This document shows, in pieces, positions 7,913-14,787 of a stretch of DNA of 20,654 nucleotides (positions are counted from its first letter, which is position 1; each line of letters opens with the position of its first letter). The stretch spans positions 1-20,654 of the forward strand of contig DXWE01000011.1 of the NCBI GenBank assembly GCA_019417045.1. The letters run 5' to 3'. The stretch comes from Oscillospiraceae bacterium (GTDB lineage: Bacteria > Bacillota > Clostridia > Oscillospirales > Acutalibacteraceae). The translations under genes and the position numbers were made by a program. Below the pieces are notes generated by a model, which saw only the letters and a program-made list of their open reading frames with translations, ran no database searches and was not told the DNA's origin.

Positions 7913-9007
7913 ATGACGATGACAACAATTCAGCCGGCCGTGCGTTTTTTCCTGGGGGCAAACACCCCGGGCGGCTTTCTCGGCTATCTGAACGACCTGT
8001 ATGACTGCAAAGACGGCTGGCAGGCCACTCTCATCAAAAGCGGGCCGGGCACCGGCAAGTCCTCCCTGATGCGCCGGGTGCTCGAGGAGATGACGGCGGC
8101 GGGGTATGAGGCAGAGGTCATCTGTTGCTCGTCCGACCCGCATTCGCTGGACGGCCTGGTGTTCCGTGAGCAGAAGCTGTGCCTGTTTGACGCGACCTCG
8201 CCGCACGTGATGGAGCCGAAATACTGGGGCGCGGTCGATTCCATCCTGCCGCTGGACAGCTGTATCGACCGGGAAAAGCTCGCCCCCTACCGCGACGAGG
8301 TGATCGCGGTGGTGGACGCCTGCGCGGACGCGCACAAGCGGTGCTGCGGATTCCTCGGCGCGGCCGCGAATCTCCTGCACGACAGCGCCCGCATCGCGGG
8401 GCAGTTCACCGACGTGGATAAGGTGCTGCGCAGTGCGCGCCGGTTCGCCGACCGGGAATTCGGCCCGCCACAGGGCCGGGGCCGGGAGTGGCGGCGGTTT
8501 TTGAGCGCGGTGACCCCCGAGGGGATCGTCACCTTCCACGGCACCCTGTGCGCCCTGTGCCCGCGCATCGTCTCGCTCGAGGACGAATACGGCGTCGCCG
8601 CCCCCCTGTTCCTGAAAGAGGTGCGGGACCTGGCGCTCGAGGCGGGCCTTGAACTCTTCACCTGCGCCTGCCCGGTGCAGCCGCAAAAGCTCGAGCATCT
8701 GCTGATCCCCTCGCTGGGGCTGGGGCTCACCACCTCCAATTCGTTTCACAAGGCGGATTTCCCGGTCTATCGCCGGATCCACGCGGCCCGGTTCACAGAC
8801 GCAGACGGCCTGCGCTCCAAAAAGCAGATCCTCTCCTTCAACCGCCGCGCCGCCCGGGAGCTGGTAAACGAGGCGATCTCGATCGCCGGCGCCGCCAAGA
8901 ACATCCACGATACCATTGAATCCTATTATAAGCAGGCGATGGATTGGGAGTCGGTGGACCTGATGACCGACGCCGTGGTGGACCGGTTTTTGCAGGCTGC
9001 AAAATAA
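7913..9007 (+). CDS. PRK06851-type P-loop ATPase with degenerate second P-loop
   Basis: A 364-residue protein resembling the PRK06851 family of uncharacterised ATPases found mainly in Firmicutes. The first half has a Walker A loop (GPGTGKSS, residues 44-51) and the family's characteristic FDATSPHVMEPKYWGAVD segment. The second half keeps the family layout (TPEGIVTFHGTL, then LEHLLIPSLGLGLTTSN), but where a second Walker A is expected it reads LEDEYGVAAPLFLKEV (222-237), lacking the Gly-Lys-Ser/Thr. Only the first site should therefore bind ATP. The start is ambiguous: AAAGGG at 7902-7907 suits ATG 7913, while pairing through GGGTGAT suits ATG 7919; ATG 7910 is too close. It is transcribed divergently from proS and no strong promoter was recognised in front of it. 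Its cellular role is unknown. Confidence 0.8.
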   Translation: MTMTTIQPAVRFFLGANTPGGFLGYLNDLYDCKDGWQATLIKSGPGTGKSSLMRRVLEEMTAAGYEAEVICCSSDPHSLDGLVFREQKLCLFDATSPHVMEPKYWGAVDSILPLDSCIDREKLAPYRDEVIAVVDACADAHKRCCGFLGAAANLLHDSARIAGQFTDVDKVLRSARRFADREFGPPQGRGREWRRFLSAVTPEGIVTFHGTLCALCPRIVSLEDEYGVAAPLFLKEVRDLALEAGLELFTCACPVQPQKLEHLLIPSLGLGLTTSNSFHKADFPVYRRIHAARFTDADGLRSKKQILSFNRRAARELVNEAISIAGAAKNIHDTIESYYKQAMDWESVDLMTDAVVDRFLQAAK

Positions 9008-9042
9008 CTTTGGAAAAATCGAACAAAATTTCGAAAACCCCC

Positions 9043-9070
9043 TTGCAATTTGGAAAAAGGTGTGTATAAT
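9043..9070 (+). promoter_or_regulatory. SigA-type promoter of the small membrane protein gene
   Basis: -35 TTGCAA (9043-9048) and a perfect -10 TATAAT (9065-9070) with 16-base spacing. It lies 36 bases after the ATPase stop codon, so the downstream gene has its own transcript with a leader of about 140 bases. Confidence 0.8.
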
Positions 9071-9148
9071 AAGAGTAGAACGAGTGTTCGGAACGCCCGT
9101 TCTCCCCAGTGGAGAGAGGGGACCATGTCCGGCGGAGAGAACACGTCG

Positions 9149-9165
9149 GCGGGAATCTTTCCCGC
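9149..9165 (+). promoter_or_regulatory. Hairpin in the leader of the small membrane protein gene
   Basis: A perfect 7-bp stem with three-base loop (GCGGGAA TCT TTCCCGC) lies in the leader between the promoter and the start codon at 9220. Upstream, GTTCTC (about 9099) can pair with GAGAAC (about 9137), so the leader may be structured overall. There is no T-run, so it is not an obvious terminator. No known riboswitch was recognised. Confidence 0.4.
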
Positions 9166-9219
9166 GGCCGCCGGGCGGATGGCCGAACCAGGATGATGGA
9201 GAAAAGAGGGGACGTTTTT

Positions 9220-9603
9220 ATGGTGCTGAGTATCCTCAGTATTGCCGCAATGGGCGGTATGTTTCTATATATGTGGTGCCGGGCCAGGTTCGGGATCACC
9301 CGCCGGGTCGCGCTGGTGCCGTTGATGACCTGCGCTGTGGAGATGCTTGCCGCGGGCCTGCTGTCGGTGACGACCTTCCCGGTGCTGACGGCGGTACTGG
9401 TGCTGCTGCGGCTGGTCATCCTCGGCTGTTGTGTCGGCGCGATGCACCATGACAGGGTGATGGCCAACCGCCGTGAGACCCGTAGGCAGCAGTTTCAGCG
9501 CCAGCTGCGCTGCGCACAGCACACGTTGACCGCGGTGCCGTCCCGCCGGCAGGCGCCGCGGGCGGGCGACGGGTCCCGCCGCCGGATGGAGACCTGCGCC
9601 TGA
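9220..9603 (+). CDS. Small orphan membrane protein
   Basis: Not recognised. The 127-residue product has three likely membrane segments (about 2-20, 29-50, 54-75) followed by a basic, Arg/Gln-rich cytosolic tail (about 76-127) with no recognisable domain. The ATG at 9220 is chosen because AAGAGGGG lies eight bases upstream; an earlier in-frame ATG pair at 9193/9196 has only a badly placed AGG. A clear promoter (9043-9070) and a strong terminator further down (9872-9909) support a monocistronic gene. Its position between an ATPase gene and a repeat field gives no functional clue. Confidence 0.6.
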   Translation: MVLSILSIAAMGGMFLYMWCRARFGITRRVALVPLMTCAVEMLAAGLLSVTTFPVLTAVLVLLRLVILGCCVGAMHHDRVMANRRETRRQQFQRQLRCAQHTLTAVPSRRQAPRAGDGSRRRMETCA

Positions 9604-9659
9604 ATGCCGGGAAGAGTCGCGGACAGTTTGTGTAAAAGGGCGGCATCAGAAGGGCGCTG

Positions 9660-9743
9660 AAAAAAGGCACAGGAAAAGGCACTGAAAAAGACGACGAAAA
9701 AGACACTGAAAAAGACACTGAAAAAGACACTGAAAAAGACGCC
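9660..9743. repeat. 12-bp tandem repeat (seven units), left phase of a repeat field
   Basis: Seven consecutive 12-base units with consensus GAAAAAGACACT: two divergent units (9660-9683), GAAAAAGACGAC (9684-9695), three identical copies (9696-9731) and a last variant (9732-9743). Weaker units with the same purine-rich core continue to about 9770. In one plus-strand frame it would read a Glu-Lys-Asp-Thr repeat, but no start codon or ribosome binding site precedes it. The 9604-9871 stretch otherwise holds no gene that I can support. Confidence 0.8.
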
Positions 9744-9871
9744 GCTGAAAAGGGCGCCGGAAAGGGCGCTGTGTCGGTTGTTTTTGAAAAAGCCATGTTA
9801 TTTTGAATAAGCCAAAGTGAAGCCATTTGAAAACCAAAATGGTGAAGCGAGAATACAACCAAAATAAAGTC

Positions 9872-9909
9872 AAGGGGATCCCTGCTTTTAAGCAGGGATC
9901 CCCTTTTTT
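9872..9909 (+). terminator. Rho-independent terminator (perfect 16-bp stem)
   Basis: Bases 9872-9887 and 9890-9905 are exact reverse complements (AAGGGGATCCCTGCTT and its complement) around a two-base centre, and six Ts end at 9909. The T-run is on the plus strand, so it would stop transcripts of the small membrane protein gene 270 bases upstream. It sits in the middle of the repeat field. Confidence 0.85.
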
Positions 9910-9917
9910 AAAATGAG

Positions 9918-10181
9918 ACGGGCTTAAAAAAGGACGGGTTGGAAAAGACCGGTTTGACAGGGCTCCTGGAAAAGGCTGTTCGGAGATATCTGATTTAAAA
10001 AAGCCGATTCGGCAAGATACCTCGGAAAAAATTGGTTTAAAGAGACGGGTTTGAAAAATCCATTTGGAGAAGGTACCTTGGAGAAGACCAATTTGGAAAG
10101 TCCATTTGGAGAAGGCCTCTTGGAGAAGGCCGGTCGAAAAGGCCGGTCGAAAAGGCCATTCGGAGACGACAGGCCGAAAGG
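9918..10181. repeat. 14-bp-period degenerate tandem array (about 19 units)
   Basis: From 9934 to 10181 the sequence divides without gaps into 18 units, thirteen of them 14 bases and five 13 bases... each a variable 5-mer followed by a core near TTGGAGAAG. A 16-base variant precedes them (9918-9933). Examples are 10059-10072 and 10101-10114 (identical), 10073-10086, 10115-10128, and a direct 13-base duplicate at 10129-10154. Several units hold small dyads (CCAATTTGG, CCGATTCGG, TCCATTTGGA). The last unit ends on the base before the AI-2E stop codon. No gene is supported here; a minus-strand frame stays open only because that strand is pyrimidine-rich. Function unknown. Confidence 0.8.
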
Positions 10182-11303
10182 CTAGGGCTCGGGCGGAGTG
10201 GCGGGCGGCGGGGAGGAGACGTGTGGGGCAAACACAAAACCGGTGTCCCGCAGCTGCTTGACAATCATCGCGAGTACCGGGAACACAAACAGGCCGATCA
10301 ATCCGCAGCTCTGCAGACCGAGATACATGAAAAACACGGTGGCGAGCGGGTGCAGGCCAATCTGCCGGCTGACGATCCGTGGCTCGATCACGTTGCGGAT
10401 CAGGGAGATGATGCAAAAGAGCGCGAACAGGCCGAGTCCCATCCGGAGGTTGCCGGTGAGCAGCTGAACCACCGCCCACGGCACGAGCACCGTCCCCACT
10501 CCCAGGATCGGCAGGATATCCACCAGGGCGATCAGCGCCGACCAGAGGGGAGCGGAGGGGACGCCGAGCAGATACAGCCCGACAGTGAGTTCCGCAAAGG
10601 TGATGAGCATGAGCAGCCCATAAGCGCGCAGCAATTTGAAGAGGGTGGCGCCGCACAGCCGCCGAAATTCCGCGACGACCGGGCGGCGGCGCGCGGGCAG
10701 CAGATGGGTCAGCCGCGTGACCACCGCCTCGTAATCCACGGCGAGCAGGATGCTCGCGAGGATCCAGATGAAGAAATCCAACAGAAATGCGGGGAGCTTG
10801 GACACGGCGAAGGTCATGAGAAACCCCGCGCCCTCTGCCACCGCGCCCGAGACCAGCGAGAGAAATCGGCTGCCCAGCTCCGCGATCCCCTGATTGAGCA
10901 GCGATACGGTGGAGGCGGGCAGCCGGCTGGAGAGCGAGTCGATCAGGGACTGTACCGACTCCACCAGAGAGGCGGCGTATGCCTGCACGGCGGCCATCTG
11001 GTCGGGATTCGAGAAAAATCCGATGACGAGGGCCGCGAGCTGCCAGAGGATCAGCGCGATCGCTGCGGCGACCAGCAGCACGATCCCCGTGACCACCAGG
11101 AAGGAGACGAATCCCCGGCGCAGCCGCGTCTTGCGCACGATCCAGCGCAGGGGCCTCTGGATGGCGGCGGCCGTCAGAAACGCGAGTACAAACGGCAGCA
11201 GCCACCGCAGGCACAGGGCGGCAGCGAGCAGGACGAGCGCGGTGACGACAAGGTAATAGAGCAGCTGGATCAGAAACTGTTTGCGCTCCTCCGCTTTGGT
11301 CAT
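10182..11303 (-). CDS. AI-2E family / YtvI-like membrane protein
   Basis: A 373-residue polytopic membrane protein of the AI-2E transporter superfamily. Features are an N-terminal pair of hydrophobic segments after a short charged lead (about 14-50), a third segment (about 65-90), a soluble region (about 95-150), and a C-terminal cluster of segments with the family signature NVIEPRIVSRQIGLHP. The ERKQFLIQLLYY-type N-terminus and the length resemble clostridial YtvI, a protein linked to sporulation, rather than a quorum-sensing exporter. The ATG at 11303 has GGGGAGGGG upstream; the frame stays open much further, but no upstream start has such a site. The C-terminal tail is Pro-rich. It is flanked on both sides by short-period repeats, and a dyad lies 18-37 bases upstream of the start. 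Confidence 0.85.
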   Translation of the reverse strand: MTKAEERKQFLIQLLYYLVVTALVLLAAALCLRWLLPFVLAFLTAAAIQRPLRWIVRKTRLRRGFVSFLVVTGIVLLVAAAIALILWQLAALVIGFFSNPDQMAAVQAYAASLVESVQSLIDSLSSRLPASTVSLLNQGIAELGSRFLSLVSGAVAEGAGFLMTFAVSKLPAFLLDFFIWILASILLAVDYEAVVTRLTHLLPARRRPVVAEFRRLCGATLFKLLRAYGLLMLITFAELTVGLYLLGVPSAPLWSALIALVDILPILGVGTVLVPWAVVQLLTGNLRMGLGLFALFCIISLIRNVIEPRIVSRQIGLHPLATVFFMYLGLQSCGLIGLFVFPVLAMIVKQLRDTGFVFAPHVSSPPPATPPEP

Positions 11304-11320
11304 GTGTGCCCCTCCCCGAA

Positions 11321-11340
11321 CATACTGTAATCGTAGTATG
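11321..11340. promoter_or_regulatory. Dyad upstream of the AI-2E gene overlapping a SigG-like -10
   Basis: CATACT (11321-11326) and AGTATG (11335-11340) form a 6-bp inverted repeat with an 8-base spacer, the shape of a dimeric repressor site. Read on the minus strand, the distal half gives CATACTA, which matches the SigG-type -10 consensus, with GCTTA 17 bases upstream as a one-mismatch -35. Either reading is possible; neither is certain. Confidence 0.4.
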
Positions 11341-11448
11341 CGTGTTTTGGCGAACTTTAAGCGGGAGGATGGAATTTCAGGCGACGCCGGGCCGGCGGCA
11401 ACAACAGCTGCCGGGACGCCAGCAGGGACGGCGCTGTGTGCATACGTG

Positions 11449-11555
11449 GTGTGGGAACAGACGACGGTGTGGGGATCGAGATCAACACGGGCCGCCCGGC
11501 GGCGTGGGAACAGACGGCAGCGTGGGAACAGACGGTGATCCGGGACAGACGGCGG
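11449..11555. repeat. Degenerate 18-bp repeat in the AI-2E/ACT-protein intergenic region
   Basis: Core GTGGGAACAGACGG occurs twice exactly (11504-11517 and 11522-11535) inside adjacent 18-base units (11502-11519, 11520-11537). A related unit follows at 11538-11555 and another sits at 11449-11466; a looser copy lies near 11651. The 607-base interval 11304-11910 otherwise holds only the dyad and the threonine-operon promoter and leader; no supported gene was found. Confidence 0.6.
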
Positions 11556-11763
11556 CAGGGGACAAAGCGGCACTTTTCGTACAGGCGGTGGGCGCGGCGG
11601 TCCGCCGGTACCGCTCGACACAGATGTCAAGCCGCAGGACTCCCAGACGTGCGGGAACAGGCGGCGAATGCACGCGGGGAAAGAGGGCGAAGAGCACGGA
11701 TGACAAGTGCGCGGCGGATGGAGGCGAAAACGCGGAAAAATTTGAAAAGGACGGGATTTCCCC

Positions 11764-11792
11764 TTGCAACCCATTGAAAAATGTGGTATAGT
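11764..11792 (+). promoter_or_regulatory. SigA-type promoter of the ACT-hom-thrB-lysC operon
   Basis: -35 TTGCAA (11764-11769) and -10 TATAGT (11787-11792) with 17-base spacing. The start of transcription would be near 11799, leaving a leader of about 110 bases containing a small CTCG-TACA-CGAG hairpin. No Thr-rich leader peptide, T-box or terminator-antiterminator pair was recognised. Confidence 0.8.
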
Positions 11793-11910
11793 GTATCTCA
11801 CTGTGGGACGCTCGTACACGAGTGGAGGACACTTTGCCACAAAAATGCGACCGCAAACGGAGGAAAATTCGTGGGATTTGCCGGGCGGCCGGCGAGAGGG
11901 GGAGGGGCGT

Positions 11911-12528
11911 ATGGCAGGGCGGATGTATCCGCCGGCAGACGATCCGCTGGCAGACGGCGGATCGAATCGGCGGGAGGCCTGTTCGACCGCGGAGAGAGAG
12001 GCCGTCGCAAACGGGGCGCCGGGTTCGCCGGACGCCGCAGCACAGCCGGCGCCGGCGGTGAGGGAAACCGCATCGCCCGACGTGCCCGATGGAGAACGGG
12101 ATGTGTGGATTTTGGCACAGGCCCGGGTGCTCCCGGAGGTCTTTACCCGGGTGCTGCGCGCCAAACACCTGCTCGCGTCCGGACAGGCAGAGACGTCCTC
12201 TGAGGCAGCGCGCCTGGCTGGGCTCTCGCGCAGCGCGTTTTACAGATACAAAGACGCGGTGTTTTCCTATGACGAGGATAAACAGGGCCGGATTTTGACG
12301 GTGCATTTCCTGCTGCACGACCGGCCGGGCGTACTCTCTGCGGTGCTGACCGCGTTTGCGGACGCGGGGGCGAATATCCTGACGGTCAACCAGAATATCC
12401 CCGCCGCCGGGAGGGCGGCGGTGTCGGTCTCCGCCCGCACCGACCGGCTCAGGATGACGGTCGAGGCGTTTGTCGACCACCTGCGGGGGTTGCAGGGAGT
12501 GGAGAAAATCACGCGCGTGACGGTGTGA
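11911..12528 (+). CDS. PheB-like ACT-domain protein with N-terminal extension
   Basis: Probable amino-acid-sensing regulatory protein. Residues 65-120 match the helical start of the PheB/UPF0735 family (LPEVFTRVLRAKHLLASG, then GLSRSAFYRYKDAVF, resembling a helix-turn-helix). Residues 128-203 form an ACT domain (HDRPGVLSAVLTAFADAGANILTVNQ). The family is usually about 145 residues, but this start gives 205, the first 64 being Ala/Pro/Glu-rich and apparently disordered. The ATG at 11911 has a strong GGGAGGGG; an internal GTG at 12103 with GGAG eight bases upstream would give a family-length protein. As first gene of the threonine operon it may sense a pathway amino acid, but ligand and target are not known. 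Confidence 0.82.
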   Translation: MAGRMYPPADDPLADGGSNRREACSTAEREAVANGAPGSPDAAAQPAPAVRETASPDVPDGERDVWILAQARVLPEVFTRVLRAKHLLASGQAETSSEAARLAGLSRSAFYRYKDAVFSYDEDKQGRILTVHFLLHDRPGVLSAVLTAFADAGANILTVNQNIPAAGRAAVSVSARTDRLRMTVEAFVDHLRGLQGVEKITRVTV

Positions 12529-12618
12529 CGGGCCAAAGCACCGGGCTCGATTTCACGCAGCATGGCTGCGGGGGGTCCGACGGTCGCCGCCGACAATCAG
12601 AAAGGAAGAGGATGCAAA

Positions 12619-13857
12619 TTGGTGAATATCGCGATACTGGGACACGGGGTGGTGGGCTCCGGCGTGGCGGAGGTGCTGCTCAAAAACGGGCAGAGCATCT
12701 CTCGCAAGGCGGGGGATACCATTCAGATCAAGAGGATTCTCGATCTGCGCGAGTTTCCGGACAGTCCGCTGCACGACCGGTTCACCAAGGACTTTAACGA
12801 GATCCTGAAGGACGGCGAGATCCGGATTGTGGTGGAGACGATGGGCGGACTGCACCCGGCGTACGACTATGTCAGGAGCTGCCTCGAAAACGGCAAGAGC
12901 GTCGTCACCTCCAACAAGGAGCTGGTGGCCGCCAAGGGGGACGAGCTGCTCGAGCTCGCCCGGGAGAACAACCTGAATTTTCTGTTTGAGGCGAGCGTGG
13001 GCGGCGGAATCCCGATTCTGCGGCCGATCGACCAGTGCCTCGCGGCCAACGAGGTATACGAGATCGCGGGGATTCTCAACGGCACGACCAATTTCATGCT
13101 CACCAAGATGATCGAGGAACACCTCAGTTTTGACGACGCGCTGGCCCTGGCGCAGAAGCTCGGCTATGCCGAGCGCGATCCCTCCGCCGATATCGACGGG
13201 CAGGACGCGTGCCGCAAGATCTGTATTCTCGCGTCGCTGGCGTTTGGCAAGCATGTGTACCCCGAGCAGGTGAGCACCGAGGGGATCCGCCATATCACCG
13301 CGCGGGACGTGGAATATGCGGCGGCGCTGGACGGGGTCATCAAGCTGATCGCGCGGGCGCAGAAGGCGGAGAGCGGCCAGCTGTTTGTCTCGGTGGCCCC
13401 GATGATCCTGCAAAAGAGCAGCCTGCTCTCGGATGTCAACGACGTGTTCAACGGAATCCTGGTGCGCGGTGACGCGATTGGAGACGTGGTGTTCTACGGC
13501 CGGGGGGCAGGCAAGCTGCCCACCGCGAGCGCGGTGGTGGCGGACGTGATCGACGAGGTCAAACACCTGGCGCGCCGGCGCACCCTGTTCTGGGAACGGG
13601 CGACACCGGGATATGTGCTGCCCGCGGAGGCCGCCATGGCGACCGAGGTGCTGCGCTTCACCTGTGCCAACCGGGCGACCGCACTGTCGGAGGCGATGGC
13701 GAGCTTCGGCGCGGTACAGGTAGTGGAGCTGCCCGACGCACCGGCGGAGGAGTTGTGTTTTGTGACGCCGCAGATGGCGAAGAGCGATATCAGCGCGCAG
13801 CTGCAGGGCCTGCACGGCGTCACGCTGTGCAGTCGTCTACAGCTGGCGGATCTGTGA
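12619..13857 (+). CDS. hom: Homoserine dehydrogenase
   Basis: Reduces aspartate semialdehyde to homoserine, the branch point to threonine and methionine. The 412-residue protein opens with a Rossmann motif GHGVVGSG (8-15) and has TSNKELVA (97-104), the NGTTNFM segment (154-160) and the catalytic/signature region GYAERDPSADIDGQDACRK (182-200, Lys200). The C-terminal part (about 340-412) corresponds to the regulatory ACT-like domain of the bacterial enzyme, consistent with threonine feedback. The start is TTG 12619 or GTG 12622, served by AGGAAGAGG at 12603-12611. The in-frame ATG at 12562 lies in the loop of a hairpin (12556-12570) and has no ribosome binding site. It lies 90 bases after the ACT gene and 60 before thrB. 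Confidence 0.95.
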   Translation: MVNIAILGHGVVGSGVAEVLLKNGQSISRKAGDTIQIKRILDLREFPDSPLHDRFTKDFNEILKDGEIRIVVETMGGLHPAYDYVRSCLENGKSVVTSNKELVAAKGDELLELARENNLNFLFEASVGGGIPILRPIDQCLAANEVYEIAGILNGTTNFMLTKMIEEHLSFDDALALAQKLGYAERDPSADIDGQDACRKICILASLAFGKHVYPEQVSTEGIRHITARDVEYAAALDGVIKLIARAQKAESGQLFVSVAPMILQKSSLLSDVNDVFNGILVRGDAIGDVVFYGRGAGKLPTASAVVADVIDEVKHLARRRTLFWERATPGYVLPAEAAMATEVLRFTCANRATALSEAMASFGAVQVVELPDAPAEELCFVTPQMAKSDISAQLQGLHGVTLCSRLQLADL

Positions 13858-13917
13858 ACACGCGAACCCTGAACGCGTGATAACCGGGCCGCCGGCGGGC
13901 GGCGGGAGGGAGACCCT

Positions 13918-14769
13918 ATGCTGAAAATCACGGTTCCGGCCTCAAGCGCGAACCTGGGGGCCGGATTTGACGCGCTCGGGCTGGCGCTGACGCTCTATAA
14001 CCGGATCTGGATGGAGGAGGCGGACGGCTGCCTCATTGAGAGCCGGGATCCGACGCCGGTCCCGCTGGACGAGAGCAATCTGATCTATCACACCGCGCGC
14101 ACCCTGTTTGAGCGGTGCGGCCATCCGTTTCGGGGGCTGCACCTGGTGCAGGAGAACCATATCCCGATGACGCGCGGGCTCGGCAGCTCGTCGGCCTGCC
14201 TGGTCGGGGGACTGCTGGGGGCGAACACCCTGCTCGGGTCGCCGCTCTCGGGGGCGGAGCTGCTCGATCTCGCGGCCGAACTCGAGGGACATCCGGACAA
14301 CGTGGTGGAGGGCGGCCGGGTGCATGCGGTGAGCGTGCCGGTGGCGCCGTCCTTCCGGTTTGCGGTGTTTATCCCGGATTTCGAGCTGAAAACCGAGGTG
14401 GCGCGCGCCGCGCTGCCGCGGGAGGTGCCGCATGCGGACGCGGTGTACAATCTCTCCCGTACGGCGCTCATGGCCGCGTCGCTCTTCTCGGGGAGCTTTG
14501 AAAACCTGCGGGTGGCGGTCCAGGACCGGCTGCACCAGCCCTACCGGTTCCCGATGATCCCGCACGCCGAGCAGGTGTTCTATCTCGCCTATGAGCTCGG
14601 GGCGTTCGGGGTGTGTATCAGTGGCGCGGGGCCGTCGATCCTCGCGATCACCGACCGGGAGGATTACGCCAGTCGGGCCGAGGAGCGGCTGGAGCAGGCG
14701 GGGCTCTCCCACTGGCAGGTACAGATGTACCACTGCGACGCCACAGGCGCGCGGGTGGAGTTTGCATAA
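13918..14769 (+). CDS. thrB: Homoserine kinase
   Basis: GHMP-family kinase that phosphorylates homoserine, the step before threonine synthase. The 283-residue protein shows the N-terminal substrate motif PASSANLGAGFDALGLAL (7-24), the ATP-binding loop PMTRGLGSSSA (83-93) and the C-terminal GHMP motif ISGAGPSILAI. Length is normal for the family. The ATG at 13918 has GGGAGGGAG upstream. It lies 18 bases before lysC and clearly belongs to the same operon. No thrC is seen in the window. Confidence 0.96.
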   Translation: MLKITVPASSANLGAGFDALGLALTLYNRIWMEEADGCLIESRDPTPVPLDESNLIYHTARTLFERCGHPFRGLHLVQENHIPMTRGLGSSSACLVGGLLGANTLLGSPLSGAELLDLAAELEGHPDNVVEGGRVHAVSVPVAPSFRFAVFIPDFELKTEVARAALPREVPHADAVYNLSRTALMAASLFSGSFENLRVAVQDRLHQPYRFPMIPHAEQVFYLAYELGAFGVCISGAGPSILAITDREDYASRAEERLEQAGLSHWQVQMYHCDATGARVEFA

Positions 14770-14787
14770 GAGAGGCGGAGAAACAGT

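Noticed and set aside
9651..9792. Plus-strand Glu-Lys-Asp-Thr repeat peptide within the 12-bp array
   Set aside because: The frame is bounded by stops and contains no ATG, GTG or TTG with a ribosome binding site ahead of the repeats.
9660..10181. CRISPR array
   Set aside because: The units are only 12-14 bases, contiguous and degenerate, without 25-40 base spacers or cas genes.
9646..10182. Phe-rich minus-strand frame running through the repeat field, possibly a C-terminal extension or repeat protein
   Set aside because: It is out of frame with the AI-2E gene, has no start or ribosome binding site of its own, and stays open because the strand is pyrimidine-rich and so poor in stop codons. 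The 14-bp period also does not preserve a reading frame.
12562..12618. Longer hom start at ATG 12562
   Set aside because: It has no ribosome binding site, lies in a hairpin loop and would add 19 residues before the Rossmann motif that normally begins the protein.
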